A DNA stretch of 64,000 nt from Nitrospira sp. LK70. Lineage in GTDB: Bacteria; Nitrospirota; Nitrospiria; Nitrospirales; Nitrospiraceae. This document shows, one piece after another, positions 53,210 to 62,764 of the stretch (its first letter is position 1; every line of letters starts with the position of its first letter). The DNA is taken from contig PHGD01000010.1 of NCBI GenBank assembly GCA_011090425.1, positions 1 to 64,000 on the forward strand, read 5' to 3'. The position numbers and the translations under genes are program-made. The notes under the pieces are model-generated. The model was given only the letters and a program-made list of their open reading frames with translations. It did not search any database and was not told where the DNA came from.

Positions 53210-53863
53210 ATGACAAGAGAAAATGGACCATTTCCAGTTCAGAAGCCGTTGACCACGAATGGGGAGTTCCTCGTTTCGCATCTCACCGCTCAGCCCGTAT
53301 TGTCGAGTCGAGCCGACCGGAGCACGTTGAGAAGCAAGGCTGAGGGGCGGCCTTCCACCAATCGAAGCAGCCGTTCCATTCGGATTCTGGTTGCGATCGA
53401 CGGCTCCAAGGATTCAATCAGAGCGGTGAATTATGTGGGACGGCTACTGCGCTCCACTCCCGGCGTGAGCGTGACGCTCTTTCATGTACTCAACCCCCTG
53501 CCACCGGTCTTTCGGGAGCATGGAGGATCCGAAAATCCCGATCGTGAGGAACAGTTAGGCAAGCAACTCAGGAAAGATCGGAAGACCTGGTATCGGAAGG
53601 AACAAAAACTGGAATCCAAGATTTTGTCGAAGGCTCAGCACATGCTCGAGCGGAGTGGTTTTCCTGCCTCTCGGATCCGCCTGAAGTTCGGCTACGATGA
53701 CGATATCGTTGAAACTATTCTCGATGAGGCTCGAAAGGGCCATTATCAGACGATCGTAGTCGGCCGACACGGCGTGTCAGGTCTGAAAAAACTCTTTTTC
53801 GGAGGCATCACGAGGAGGCTGCTGCAACAGGCGGCCGGGTGCGCTGTGTGGGTTGTTGAATGA
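53210..53863 (+). CDS. Universal stress protein (UspA family)
   Basis: The 217-residue protein has about 60 N-terminal residues without recognisable domain, then a Usp fold: ILVAIDGSKDSIRAVNYVGRLL near 65-86, LFHVLNPLPPVF, and the C-terminal ATP loop IVVGRHGVSGLKKLFFGGITRRLLQQA with G-x2-G-x9-G(S/T). It probably binds ATP and helps survival under stress. A GTG one codon before ATG 53210 is an alternative start. Confidence 0.85.
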   Translation: MTRENGPFPVQKPLTTNGEFLVSHLTAQPVLSSRADRSTLRSKAEGRPSTNRSSRSIRILVAIDGSKDSIRAVNYVGRLLRSTPGVSVTLFHVLNPLPPVFREHGGSENPDREEQLGKQLRKDRKTWYRKEQKLESKILSKAQHMLERSGFPASRIRLKFGYDDDIVETILDEARKGHYQTIVVGRHGVSGLKKLFFGGITRRLLQQAAGCAVWVVE

Positions 53864-54041
53864 TGAGCCTGGCGCGCACATTTGGTGGTCACCGGAAGTG
53901 TCGAGCATTGATCGTTCACGCCACAGGGCATCAAGGCTCTCACGAACAAACCTAGCCGGTAGGAGAATCGATTCGTGGGATGTGTCGCCTGTCCGCGGAT
54001 CGTGCTGGTTGGGTGCGCGTCATTATGAAGAAGAGGACGTC

Positions 54042-55028
54042 ATGTATCTCAAAGCGAAAACGTTTCACATAGGGCAGGTCATCCTTATTCTATGTTCAGC
54101 TTCCTTAACGCATGGACCTGCGTCGGCAGGGACCTCGGTTATACAGGAATATCCAGTGTCTGCCGGTTCCCATCCTCACGATGTCGCACCTGCGTCGGAC
54201 GGCAGGGTCTGGTATGTCGCTCAGCATCTGGGGGAGCTCGGCCGGCTGAATCCGGAAACCGGCGGCATCGAGCGGATCAAGCTCGGCGAACAGTCACGGC
54301 CGCATGGGGTCATCGTCGGTCCGGATGGCGCCCCTTGGATCACGGACGGGGGATTGAACGCGATTGTCCGTGTGGACCCGACGACGAGAACCGTACAAGT
54401 ATTCCCGCTGCCGGCAGGCCGTGAAGAAGCCAATCTCAATACCGCAGTCTTCGATCGCCACGGCCTCTTGTGGTTTACTGGTCAACGCGGCATTTATGGT
54501 CGGCTGGATCCGAAGACAGGCAACATCCAGGTCTTCGATGCCCCCAAAGGTCCGGGTCCATACGGTATCGCGAGCACGCCCGACGGCACGGTCTACTACG
54601 TCTCGCTCGCCGGAAGCTATCTAGCCCGCCTGAATGTAGACACCGGCGCGGCAACGGTCATCGAACCGCCGACCCCAAAGCAGGGCGCGCGTCGAGTGTG
54701 GGCGGATTCGAAGGGAAATCTCTGGATCAGCGAATGGAACGTGGGGCAAGTGGGTCGATACGACCCGGCCACTAATACATGGAAGGAATGGCGGTTGCCG
54801 GGCAAGAGCCCAGGCGCGTACGCGGTCTACGTTGGCGATCAGGACGAGGTGTGGCTCAGCGACTTCGGCGCGAACGCCTTGGTGCGCTTTGATCCATTAA
54901 CCGAACGATTCGAGATCTTTGCGCTGCCCAGCGGCAATGCCCAGGTGCGCCAACTCTTGGGCCGTCGCGGCGAAGTATGGGGAGCTGAATCGGGGACAGA
55001 CAAGCTGGTCGTCATCCGAACGCCCTGA
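54042..55028 (+). CDS. Exported beta-propeller, virginiamycin B lyase (Vgb)-like
   Basis: From ATG 54042 (GAAGAAGAGG upstream) the 328-residue product has a signal peptide ending near GPASA. The rest is seven repeats of about 42 residues of the kind DG-W(F/Y)-x-Q-x-G-x-(I/L)-x-R-(L/V)-(D/N)P-x-T-G, as in streptogramin lyase. Conserved His for catalysis could lie in SRPHGVIVG and SHPHDVAPA, but many homologues are not lyases. Periplasmic, function uncertain. Confidence 0.75.
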   Translation: MYLKAKTFHIGQVILILCSASLTHGPASAGTSVIQEYPVSAGSHPHDVAPASDGRVWYVAQHLGELGRLNPETGGIERIKLGEQSRPHGVIVGPDGAPWITDGGLNAIVRVDPTTRTVQVFPLPAGREEANLNTAVFDRHGLLWFTGQRGIYGRLDPKTGNIQVFDAPKGPGPYGIASTPDGTVYYVSLAGSYLARLNVDTGAATVIEPPTPKQGARRVWADSKGNLWISEWNVGQVGRYDPATNTWKEWRLPGKSPGAYAVYVGDQDEVWLSDFGANALVRFDPLTERFEIFALPSGNAQVRQLLGRRGEVWGAESGTDKLVVIRTP

Positions 55029-55301
55029 ACGACTACGCCTGGAATCGCTTCGGGCCGGGTGTTGCTTTGTCGGGTGGACCTTGAAATAGATCGATCGCGA
55101 TTAGGCTGCGCGTGGGCTGGGCTATGCCGCCTCCTGGCCAGTGCAGTACCTCCGGACCGCTCCGACCGGCACCCAGGCCCGTTCGACCGTGGGACTCCTC
55201 TGGCTCGAATGCTGTTTCGCCGAACACCCTGCCGTTGCAGAGCGACGAGAGGGCTTCAGTGAGGAGCAAACACCGGCACATCAAGGCGGAAGTGATCATC
55301 G

Positions 55302-56218
55302 ATGGCGGACCTCATCGGATTTATCGGGCTGGGAATATGGGGCGGGCGATGGCCGGCAATCTCCTCAAAGCCGGCTACCGGCTCCATGTCTACAATCGCA
55401 CGCCGGACAAGGCCGCGCCCTCGGTCGCGCAAGGAGCAAAGTCGATGTCCCATCCCTGTGACACCGCAGAAGCCGGTGGAATCGTGCTGACGATGCTGGC
55501 CGACGATCAGGCGGTCGAGACGATCGTGCTCGGGGAGAGAGGCATTCTGGAGCGATTAGGACCCCGTGGTATCCATCTCTCCATGAGCACCCTGTCTCCG
55601 GCGATCGCGCGCCGTCTCGCAGAACAACATAACAAGTATCAGGTGGCCTATCTTGCGGCCTCGGTTTTTGGAAGGCCAGAGGCGGCGGCCGCGCAGAAAC
55701 TCTGGATCTGCCTCTCGGGCCCGCAAGCAGCCAAAGACAGCGTCCGGCCTATCCTAAGCGCGCTCGGACAAAGGATCTTCGACTTCGGAGAAGAACCAGG
55801 ATCGGCCAATGTCGTCCAGCTCGCCGGAAACTTTCTCCTGGCTTCTGCGATCGAAGCCTTGGCCGAGGCTCTGACCTTGGCGGAGAAGAACGGGATTGAT
55901 CGGACGAAGCTGGCCGCCATACTCGGCCAGACGCTGTTTGCCTGTCCGGCCTATCAGATCTACGGAGACGTGATCGCGCGGGAGCGCTACAGGCCGGCCA
56001 GCTTTACGGTCTCGCTGGAGCTCAAGGATATCAACCTGGTTCTGCAGACGGCAGCGGCTGCCACGGTGCCCATACCTTTGGCGAGCCTGCTGCATGATCG
56101 CTTTCTGGCAATGATGGCTCAAGGGCTGACGGATCCTGATTGGGCGGCCGTGGCGTTGGACGTTGCCGCGAACGCCGGGGTGCCGAGAGAGTCGATCACG
56201 CCGGCGAGACCAGTATGA
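55302..56218 (+). pseudogene. 3-hydroxyisobutyrate dehydrogenase-type oxidoreductase, frameshifted
   Basis: ATG 55302 gives MADLIGFIGLG, the expected NAD-binding start, then the sequence shifts phase. Reading on in the other phase gives NMGRAMAGNLLKAGYRLHVYNRTPDKA and a complete remaining protein (STLSPAIARRLAEQH, AGNFLLASAIEALAEALTLAEKNGID, KDINLVLQTAAA). A single missing A in GGGAATATG near 55331-55335 explains it (GLGNMG would need GGAAATATG). Either a real inactivating mutation or a sequencing slip. The intact family reduces or oxidises short hydroxy acids with NAD(P). Confidence 0.75.
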
Positions 56219-56380
56219 CATTCCTCCGGACCACACCTCTCTCTTCACCGGCGGTTCATTGCTTCAGTCATCCGGTATCGCACCGTCCCGGAACCATCTG
56301 ACGTTTCTGATTGCCCTCCTATGTCGACCGCTTGCACACAACCGGGAAAAGATGCGTAAATAGGCTCCCTACCCCAGCGG

Positions 56381-56404
56381 CTCATTCCGATCGACGGGAA
56401 TGAG
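56381..56404. terminator. Hairpin upstream of the glucoamylase gene
   Basis: CTCATTCC (56381-56388) pairs with GGAATGAG (56397-56404), an 8-bp stem with an 8-nt loop, 18 bp before the GTG start at 56423. It could end upstream transcripts or affect translation of the next gene. No T run. Confidence 0.35.
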
Positions 56405-56422
56405 TGGAGAAAGGGACGGCAC

Positions 56423-58429
56423 GTGCCGCGTGATCTGCCTCTTGGCAATGGGTCGCTGCTCCTCAATTTCGACGGTAGCTATCAGCTCCGTGATCTCTAT
56501 TGGCCGCATGTGGGCTTGGAAAATCATACCGATGGGCATGTTTGCCGTTTCGGCGTCTGGACCGATGGGCGGTTCGTGTGGCTGGACGATCCACGCTGGA
56601 GTCGGCGACTACGGTATTCCCACGAAACGCTGGTGACTCAGGTCGACCTCTCCCATCCGGATCTCCAACTTGATGTGAGTTGTCAGGACGCCGTGGATTT
56701 TCACGAGAATCTCTACCTTCGTCGTATCGAAGTCAGAAACGCGGCAGACCGTGACCGCGAGGTGAGGCTGTTTTTTCATCATGACTTTCATATCTCAGGG
56801 CACGAGCTAGGCGACACGGCTTACTATGAACCGGAGCGCCGGGCGATCTACCATTACAAGGGCCCGCGGTGGTTCCTCATCAACGCGGCTGTGCCGGGCA
56901 AACGACCGGAGGATATGCCGGATTCCGTCCAGGGTTGGCACATCGGCCTCCATCAATGGGCCTGCGGTCACAAGGAGGTCAACAACCTGAAGGGGACATG
57001 GAAGGATGCAGAAGATGGTCTGCTCTCCGGGAACCCGATTGCGCAAGGATCGGTCGATTCCACCGTAGCAGTCCATCTCATTGTGCCGGCCCGCGCCACG
57101 CAAACTGCGTACTACTGGCTGGCAGTCGGCTCAAACTTTGACGAGGTGACACGACTCAATCGGTCTGTGCGTCACCGTGGCCCTTGGGCCTTTATCGATC
57201 GAACCGCCTCGTACTGGCAGCTCTGGTTGGACGCACACCGGCCGGACTTCGCCGATCTGCCGTCTGAGATCTGTCGGCTCTACTGTCTGAGTTTGCTCAT
57301 CATACGGACGCAGATCGACAACGAAGGTGCCATCGTTGCCGCCAATGACTCCGACATCGCCTCTGAAGTGCGCGATACCTATTCTTACATGTGGCCTCGC
57401 GATGGTGCGATGGTCGCTTATGCGCTGGACTTGGCAGGATTCCTGGAAGTCGCACGTCCCTTTTATCCCTTCTGCGACCGAGTCCTGACCAAGGAAGGAT
57501 ATTTGCTCCACAAATACAATCCGGACGGCACGTTGGCCTCGAGCTGGCATCCATGGGTGCGCGCCGGCCGGAAGGAGTTGCCGATTCAGGAGGACGAGAC
57601 CGCCCTCGTCCTCTGGGCGCTCTGGAACCGGTTCGGGACGTGGAAAAATGTCGAGTATATCAAGCCGCTGTACCGGTCGCTGATCGTCCGCGCCGCGGAC
57701 TTCATGGCGAATTATCGCGATGCAGCCACGGGATTGCCGTTATCTTCCTACGACCTCTGGGAAGAACGACACGGAGTCTTGGCCTTTACCTGCGGAGCCG
57801 TGTGGAGCGGCCTCGTCGCTGCTAGTCGATTCGCGAACGCCTTCGGAGAGGAGGCGCTCGCTGGGCGTTACAGCGCTGCGGCAGACCAAGTCAAGAAAGG
57901 AGTGGAACAAGTCCTCTACCACCCGGGATTGAATCGTTTTGCCAGGATGGCGAATCGAGCCTCGGATGAAAGCTGGACCGTCGATGAAACTCTTGATTCG
58001 TCGCTGTTCGGGCTGTGGTATTTCGGCATGTTTCCACCGGACGATCCGCGCATCGTGCGGACCATGAAGGCTGTGCAAGAACGCCTCTGGGTGAAGACCG
58101 ACATCGGCGGCATGGCTCGGTACGAGGGCGATGGCTATCACCGGCAGGGTCAGGATCTTGAAAACGTTCCTGGAAACCCCTGGTTCATCTGCACGCTCTG
58201 GCTGGCTCAGTGGCTCATTGCGAGGGCGAATAGCAAGGAGGATCTGAAAAGAGCTCTGTCGCTGTTCGAATGGTGCGCCCGCCATGCTTTGCCTTCGGGC
58301 GTGCTCTCGGAACAGATTCACCCGTACTCCGGTGTCCCGCTTTCGGTTTCCCCGTTGACCTGGAGTCATGCTGCGTTTGTCACGGCAGTTCAAGAATATA
58401 TGAATCGGTGGCAGAAGCTCCCACCGTAA
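56423..58429 (+). CDS. Glycoside hydrolase family 15 (glucoamylase-type)
   Basis: The 668-residue protein starts at GTG 56423 and has no signal peptide, so it acts in the cytoplasm. N-terminal beta-sandwich: LPLGNGSLLLNFDGSYQLRDLYWPHVGLENH. Catalytic barrel: YSYMWPRDGAMVAYALDLAGF near 315-335, catalytic acid in SSYDLWEERHGVLAFT near 437-452, and base Glu in GVLSEQIHPYSGVPLSVSPLTWSHAAFV near the end. It releases glucose from alpha-glucans or trehalose-like sugars, in keeping with glgP. Confidence 0.92.
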   Translation: MPRDLPLGNGSLLLNFDGSYQLRDLYWPHVGLENHTDGHVCRFGVWTDGRFVWLDDPRWSRRLRYSHETLVTQVDLSHPDLQLDVSCQDAVDFHENLYLRRIEVRNAADRDREVRLFFHHDFHISGHELGDTAYYEPERRAIYHYKGPRWFLINAAVPGKRPEDMPDSVQGWHIGLHQWACGHKEVNNLKGTWKDAEDGLLSGNPIAQGSVDSTVAVHLIVPARATQTAYYWLAVGSNFDEVTRLNRSVRHRGPWAFIDRTASYWQLWLDAHRPDFADLPSEICRLYCLSLLIIRTQIDNEGAIVAANDSDIASEVRDTYSYMWPRDGAMVAYALDLAGFLEVARPFYPFCDRVLTKEGYLLHKYNPDGTLASSWHPWVRAGRKELPIQEDETALVLWALWNRFGTWKNVEYIKPLYRSLIVRAADFMANYRDAATGLPLSSYDLWEERHGVLAFTCGAVWSGLVAASRFANAFGEEALAGRYSAAADQVKKGVEQVLYHPGLNRFARMANRASDESWTVDETLDSSLFGLWYFGMFPPDDPRIVRTMKAVQERLWVKTDIGGMARYEGDGYHRQGQDLENVPGNPWFICTLWLAQWLIARANSKEDLKRALSLFEWCARHALPSGVLSEQIHPYSGVPLSVSPLTWSHAAFVTAVQEYMNRWQKLPP

Positions 58430-58747
58430 CGGTTGTGGATCAAAACAGCATCTACGCGAACGTTATGAGATCCGATGTGATCCTGCACCCTGATCGCATT
58501 CGCTCTCCGTCTGCCCCACCTCCCCATCCTTGTCCTCGATAAAACGACAGAATCCTTAACGTCCAATTCGACAAACGAACCGTTTTTTACCTGATAGCAC
58601 GACACCGTGAAATCTGTAAGACTTTGAGAGTAGCCGAGGATGTCGAATCGCAGGAGCTCGTGAAATGAAAGGGACTGATCGGAGGAATCAACAGGTTGTT
58701 CATCGAGCTCCTGAATATCGCCATCGAGTCAGGGAGGGACCTTCATT
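58430..58747. other. Intergenic region containing inverted repeat
   Basis: The 318 bp between GH15 and the S24 regulator hold one clear feature, the inverted repeat at 58651-58713. No gene is supported in the remainder. Confidence 0.4.
58651..58713. promoter_or_regulatory. 10-bp inverted repeat, candidate operator
   Basis: CAGGAGCTCG (58651-58660) and CGAGCTCCTG (58704-58713) are perfect inverse copies 43 bp apart, and the match extends into TGAA/TTCA. The pair lies 35-97 bp before the start of the repressor-like gene, a usual place for an autoregulatory site. Confidence 0.4.
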
Positions 58748-59395
58748 GTGAATCTCAAAGGCCTCATCCACCGGGAATTAGGAGAGGGTATGACGGAAAG
58801 GGAATTGGCATCATCGGTCGGAGTCTCTCTCCGAACGATCGCCAATATTCTTGCCAATAGAACTCCCGACGATCCCGCAGTCTGGGAAAAATTTGCGAAG
58901 TATTTCCGGATGGACGCAGACTTCCTGCGTACCGGCGTGCCGCCGCACGTACGAACGACGGTTGAATTGCCGGTCAAGACCCATCATTCCACAGCGGGTC
59001 AAATCCAACAGTTTCCCCTGCTGCGCTGGGATCAAATGGATCAGGTTGTATCATTGAAAACTCTTCCTGATTTTCTCCAGGCCGAAGCAATGATCGAGGC
59101 GACCGACGTGTCCGGGCCGCGCACCTTCGCTGTGAAAGTCCAAGACGATTCGATGGAGCCCCTCTTCAGCAAAGAGGAAATGATTTTTATCAATCCCGAC
59201 CTCGAGTGGAAACCCAACGACTATGTGATCGCGCGTCATCGGGATGGCGATTCGGAATCTATGCTCCTTCGTCAAGTGAAACGCGTCGGCACCCACTGCA
59301 TCCTCCATCCGTTGAACCGGAAGTATGACGCCATTCCGGTGGCGAACGAGGACGCAGTATGTGGAAAAGTCGTCCGTCTCAGGAAGAATCTCTAA
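58748..59395 (+). CDS. LexA/CI-like S24-domain transcriptional regulator
   Basis: The 215-residue protein starts at GTG 58748 behind GGGAGGGACC. The N-terminal helix-turn-helix is TERELASSVGVSLRTIANIL at 16-35. The C-terminal S24 domain has nucleophile S135 in QDDSMEPLF. The catalytic Lys position, which in LexA lies in TVKRLK, aligns with R175 in MLLRQVK. If so, RecA-triggered self-cleavage would be impaired and the protein may act as a stable or ligand-controlled repressor. Likely target: its own promoter. Confidence 0.8.
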   Translation: MNLKGLIHRELGEGMTERELASSVGVSLRTIANILANRTPDDPAVWEKFAKYFRMDADFLRTGVPPHVRTTVELPVKTHHSTAGQIQQFPLLRWDQMDQVVSLKTLPDFLQAEAMIEATDVSGPRTFAVKVQDDSMEPLFSKEEMIFINPDLEWKPNDYVIARHRDGDSESMLLRQVKRVGTHCILHPLNRKYDAIPVANEDAVCGKVVRLRKNL

Positions 59396-59430
59396 ACGTA
59401 CGTCGATCTGTCATAAAGGAGGGCACAAAG

Positions 59431-60258
59431 ATGTGGACTCAAGAGCATTCCCAAAAGGGCCGTTACTGGACAGGCACCGGGCTGGCGCGAGTCGTCATCC
59501 TCTCGGTGTGGTGTCTCTCGACGGCGTCCTTCAGCGGCGCGGCGACCCAGACGGAACCAACGCACCGGCAGCTGCTCCCGGGAGACAGGGTACTCCTGGG
59601 CACGGTGGATGAAATCAGGAGCGATCAGGCACGAATTAATACCGGCGAACTGCAACCGCGATTCATTCCCATGGAGGTACGGAAGGCCAAGGGATTACCG
59701 GAATTACAAGTGGGAAATCGAATCGAGCTGACCGTCAACGAACAAAATCTTCTTGTGGACGTGCATATGATAGGAGAGTCGAGTCACCACTCGGTCGTTC
59801 GAGGTCAGCTCCTCGAACCGCTGGAGACGGGACATGACAAGGCGGTATTGCGCACAGCCGCCGGCACGGAAGCGTCTTATTTCATCCGCCCGGTTGCCCG
59901 CAGCAAGGTCGCCTCAGTTCCTGTCGGCGTGGATGCTGTGTTTCTCATCGATGAGCTGAATAAGATCGTCGATGTCACGTTTGGAAGCAAGGAGGCGGTC
60001 CATCGCGCGGCAGAACTTTGGCAGAAGCAATCTCCTCTGAAGGGGAACCTCGCCCAGGTCTCGGGCAGAATCGTGACGCCCTTAAAGGGCAATGCCATCG
60101 TTATCCGAACCGAGGACGGCAGAGACCACACGTACGAGGTGAGACCGCTTATTCAGACGAGGCTGGCGAAGCTCTCCGCAGGCGAGGCCGCCGTACTCCT
60201 CGTGGATGATGAGCACAAGGTTACGGACGTCGCCTTTGCTCCAGACAAGAAGCCATGA
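59431..60258 (+). CDS. Exported protein, unknown function
   Basis: From ATG 59431 (AAGGAGGG upstream) the 275-residue product has a signal peptide of about 38 residues (VVILSVWCLSTASFSGAA). The mature part holds two similar beta-rich halves of about 75 residues: LLPGDRVLLGTVDEI...RFIPMEVRKAKGLPELQVGNRIELTV and SGRIVTPLKGNAIVIRTEDGRDHTYEVRPLIQTRLAKLSAGEAAVLLV. No named family; composition resembles small SH3- or OB-like repeats. It follows the S24 gene by 35 bp, so joint control is possible. Confidence 0.65.
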   Translation: MWTQEHSQKGRYWTGTGLARVVILSVWCLSTASFSGAATQTEPTHRQLLPGDRVLLGTVDEIRSDQARINTGELQPRFIPMEVRKAKGLPELQVGNRIELTVNEQNLLVDVHMIGESSHHSVVRGQLLEPLETGHDKAVLRTAAGTEASYFIRPVARSKVASVPVGVDAVFLIDELNKIVDVTFGSKEAVHRAAELWQKQSPLKGNLAQVSGRIVTPLKGNAIVIRTEDGRDHTYEVRPLIQTRLAKLSAGEAAVLLVDDEHKVTDVAFAPDKKP

Positions 60259-60319
60259 ACAGCCATGATCGTGAGTCCTTTAGACCTGATACAAATTCGG
60301 TCTTGCCGCTCACGACAAA

Positions 60320-60337
60320 CACAATGTTAACGTTGTG
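60320..60337. promoter_or_regulatory. Near-perfect 18-bp palindrome
   Basis: CACAATGTTAACGTTGTG (60320-60337) is palindromic except for one T/G mismatch in each half, centred on GTTAAC. It is 160 bp upstream of the CBS gene and looks like a dimer-binding operator. Confidence 0.3.
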
Positions 60338-60496
60338 ACGCCCTCGGCGATCATCGGGACTACGCGAAGGGAGGCCAACGGAGTCACGTTCAGCCTCACG
60401 AACTGTCCCAAGAAGGAATGTACGCATGGAAACCGGTACGACTCAAAAAACAGACGATCAACGAGCTGTACCAAGCGACTCACTGAGGAGGATCGC

Positions 60497-60928
60497 ATGA
60501 CCATGGAAGGTGTGCCTGTGGGCGGGCTCAAGACCGTCGGCCAGATCGACGCGACCAACCCGCTAGTATTTCACGCCGGAGAGAACGGCATGGACATCGC
60601 GCTGGCGTTGTTGTCGACCCACACGGCCGGCGCGCCGGTGGTCGATGTCAAGGGGCAGTATCTCGGATTCATCAATGAGTTTGATGCCATGAAGGCGCTC
60701 GACAAGGGCCATGATCTGAACAAGCTGTCGGCCGAACAGATCATGCGGAAGGACCGCCTGGCGATCACTCCGTCGACGGAAATTCCCGATGCCGCGAAGA
60801 TGATGGAGAAACATCGAGTCGTGAGCCTCCCGGTTGAGCGCGATGGCGTAGTCGCCTACTCGGTCACCCGCCACGATCTCTTGCGGGCGAGAATTGGTCT
60901 AGGAGTGGGCATGGGCATTGAGCCCTGA
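60497..60928 (+). CDS. CBS-domain protein
   Basis: The ATG at 60497 has GAGGAGG just upstream and gives 143 residues. Two CBS motifs fill the protein: MDIALALLSTHTAGAPVVDVKGQYLGFINEFDAMKAL and IPDAAKMMEKHRVVSLPVERDGVVAYSVTRHDLLRA. Such pairs bind adenine nucleotides and sense energy state. It is followed by poxB in the same direction, which fits energy-linked control of pyruvate oxidation, an inference. Confidence 0.85.
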   Translation: MTMEGVPVGGLKTVGQIDATNPLVFHAGENGMDIALALLSTHTAGAPVVDVKGQYLGFINEFDAMKALDKGHDLNKLSAEQIMRKDRLAITPSTEIPDAAKMMEKHRVVSLPVERDGVVAYSVTRHDLLRARIGLGVGMGIEP

Positions 60929-61036
60929 CCAAGCATCCGAGCCGATGTAATCCGAACGGTGAAATCAACCGGGAGTCGCGCAGAGCCGGCTTTCTCACGA
61001 TCGGTGAGGACCTGGAGGTGAAAGGACGTCGGACCT

Positions 61037-62764
61037 ATGAGCAAGAAAACAGTCGCGGAGCTCTTGGTCGACAGTCTGGCCCTCGCCGGCGTCAAGCGAG
61101 TGTATGGCGTGGCAGGCGACTCCCTCAACGGGATTACCGATTCCATCCGTCATCGAGGCGACATCCGATGGGTGCCCGTGCGACATGAGGAGACGGCTGC
61201 ATTCGCCGCCGGAGCCGAGGCCCATTTGACCGGACACCCGGTGGTGTGCGCCGGAAGCTGCGGGCCGGGGAATCTCCATCTGATCAATGGGCTGTATGAT
61301 GCCCACCGGAGCCGTGTCCCGGTCCTGGCGATCGCCGCTCAGATTCCAAGCCGCGAGATCGGCAGCGGCTATTTCCAGGAGACCCATCCGGAGCGGCTGT
61401 TCCGTGACTGTAGCCACTATTGTGAATTGGTATCACACCCGGAGCAGATGCCTCGCCTCCTTCATATTGCGATGCAGACCGCCTTGTCGCGCCGCGGTGT
61501 CTCGGTGATCGTTCTACCGGGTGACATCGCCTTGCAACCAGCCCCTGTGAGCGAACCGCACCTCAGCTTTGCACAGGCAACGCCGACTGTGAGCCCGTCC
61601 GATGATCAGCTTGACAGATTGGCGGAGGCGTTGAACGGCGCTCGTCGGGTCACGATTCTCGGCGGCGCCGGCTGCGCCGGCGCTCACGATCAATTGATGG
61701 AAGTGGCGAGCAAGCTGCAGGCGCCGATTGTTCACGCTATGCGCGGCAAAGAATTCATCGAGTACGACAATCCCTTCGACGTCGGGATGACAGGGCTCCT
61801 GGGTTTTGCCTCCGGCTACCAAGCCATGATGGACTGTGAGACATTATTGATGCTCGGCACCGACTTCCCCTATCAGCAATTTTATCCAAGTCACGCCACC
61901 GTCGTGCAAATTGATCTCCGGGGCGAGCAGATCGGGCGACGGACCAGGGTGGATCTGGGAGTGATCGGTGATGTCAGAACTACGCTTGCCGCCCTATCGC
62001 CCAGGCTGAAACAGAAGAGCGATGATCGACACCTGAACAAGTCGCTGCACCGTTATGGCATGGCGCGCAAAGAACTCGATGACCTGGCCTCAGGAGAGCC
62101 GGGACGAAAGCCGATCCATCCCCAATATCTCGCCAAGGTGCTCGATGAAATCGCCGCTGACGACGCCATTTTCTGCTGCGATGTGGGAACCCCCACCATC
62201 TGGGCTGCGCGCTACCTCAGGATGAACGGCAAACGGAGGTTGCTGGGATCCTTCACGCACGGATCAATGGCCAATGCACTGCCGCAAGCGATCGGCGCGC
62301 AACTGAGCCATCCCGGTCGTCAGGTGATCACGTTGTCCGGGGACGGCGGCCTCGCCATGCTCTTGGGCGACCTGCTGTCGCTCCGTCAGTTGCGATTGCC
62401 GATCAAGTTGGTGGTCTTCAAAAACGACTCACTCGGTTTTGTTGAGCTTGAAATGAGGGCGGCAGGCTTTCTCGATCACGCCACGACACTGCACAACCCG
62501 AATTTTGCACGGATCGCCGAAGCGGCGGGCTTGTTGGGCCTGACGGCAGAGACACCGGAACAGGTCCGTCCTATGCTGGCGGACGCATTGCAGCATGACG
62601 GCCCGGTCCTCGTTGAAGTATTGGTGAACCGCCAGGAACTGGTTTTGCCGTCATCGATCAAGATGGACCAGATGATCGGGTTCGGTCTCTTCATGATCAA
62701 GGCGGTGCTCAACGGACGCGGTGACGAGCTCATCGACCTGGCGCGCACCAACCTGTTTCGGTGA
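61037..62764 (+). CDS. poxB: Pyruvate dehydrogenase (quinone), PoxB type
   Basis: The 575-residue ThDP/FAD enzyme is close to E. coli PoxB (572). It has RHEETAAFAAGAEAHLTG near 50, SCGPGNLHLINGLYDAHRSRVPVLAIAAQIPS near 75, FQETHPERLFRDCSHYCELV, and the ThDP motif GDGGLAMLLGDLLSLRQLRLPIKLVVFKNDS near 436. It oxidises pyruvate to acetate and CO2 and reduces membrane quinone. The C-terminal membrane-binding helix is plausibly the last 25 residues. GGAGGTGAAAGG precedes the start. Confidence 0.93.
   Translation: MSKKTVAELLVDSLALAGVKRVYGVAGDSLNGITDSIRHRGDIRWVPVRHEETAAFAAGAEAHLTGHPVVCAGSCGPGNLHLINGLYDAHRSRVPVLAIAAQIPSREIGSGYFQETHPERLFRDCSHYCELVSHPEQMPRLLHIAMQTALSRRGVSVIVLPGDIALQPAPVSEPHLSFAQATPTVSPSDDQLDRLAEALNGARRVTILGGAGCAGAHDQLMEVASKLQAPIVHAMRGKEFIEYDNPFDVGMTGLLGFASGYQAMMDCETLLMLGTDFPYQQFYPSHATVVQIDLRGEQIGRRTRVDLGVIGDVRTTLAALSPRLKQKSDDRHLNKSLHRYGMARKELDDLASGEPGRKPIHPQYLAKVLDEIAADDAIFCCDVGTPTIWAARYLRMNGKRRLLGSFTHGSMANALPQAIGAQLSHPGRQVITLSGDGGLAMLLGDLLSLRQLRLPIKLVVFKNDSLGFVELEMRAAGFLDHATTLHNPNFARIAEAAGLLGLTAETPEQVRPMLADALQHDGPVLVEVLVNRQELVLPSSIKMDQMIGFGLFMIKAVLNGRGDELIDLARTNLFR

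Noticed and set aside
54042-55028. Calling the propeller protein an antibiotic-resistance lyase
   Set aside because: The seven-repeat fold is shared by many exported proteins without lyase activity, and the catalytic His/Glu set could not be confirmed.
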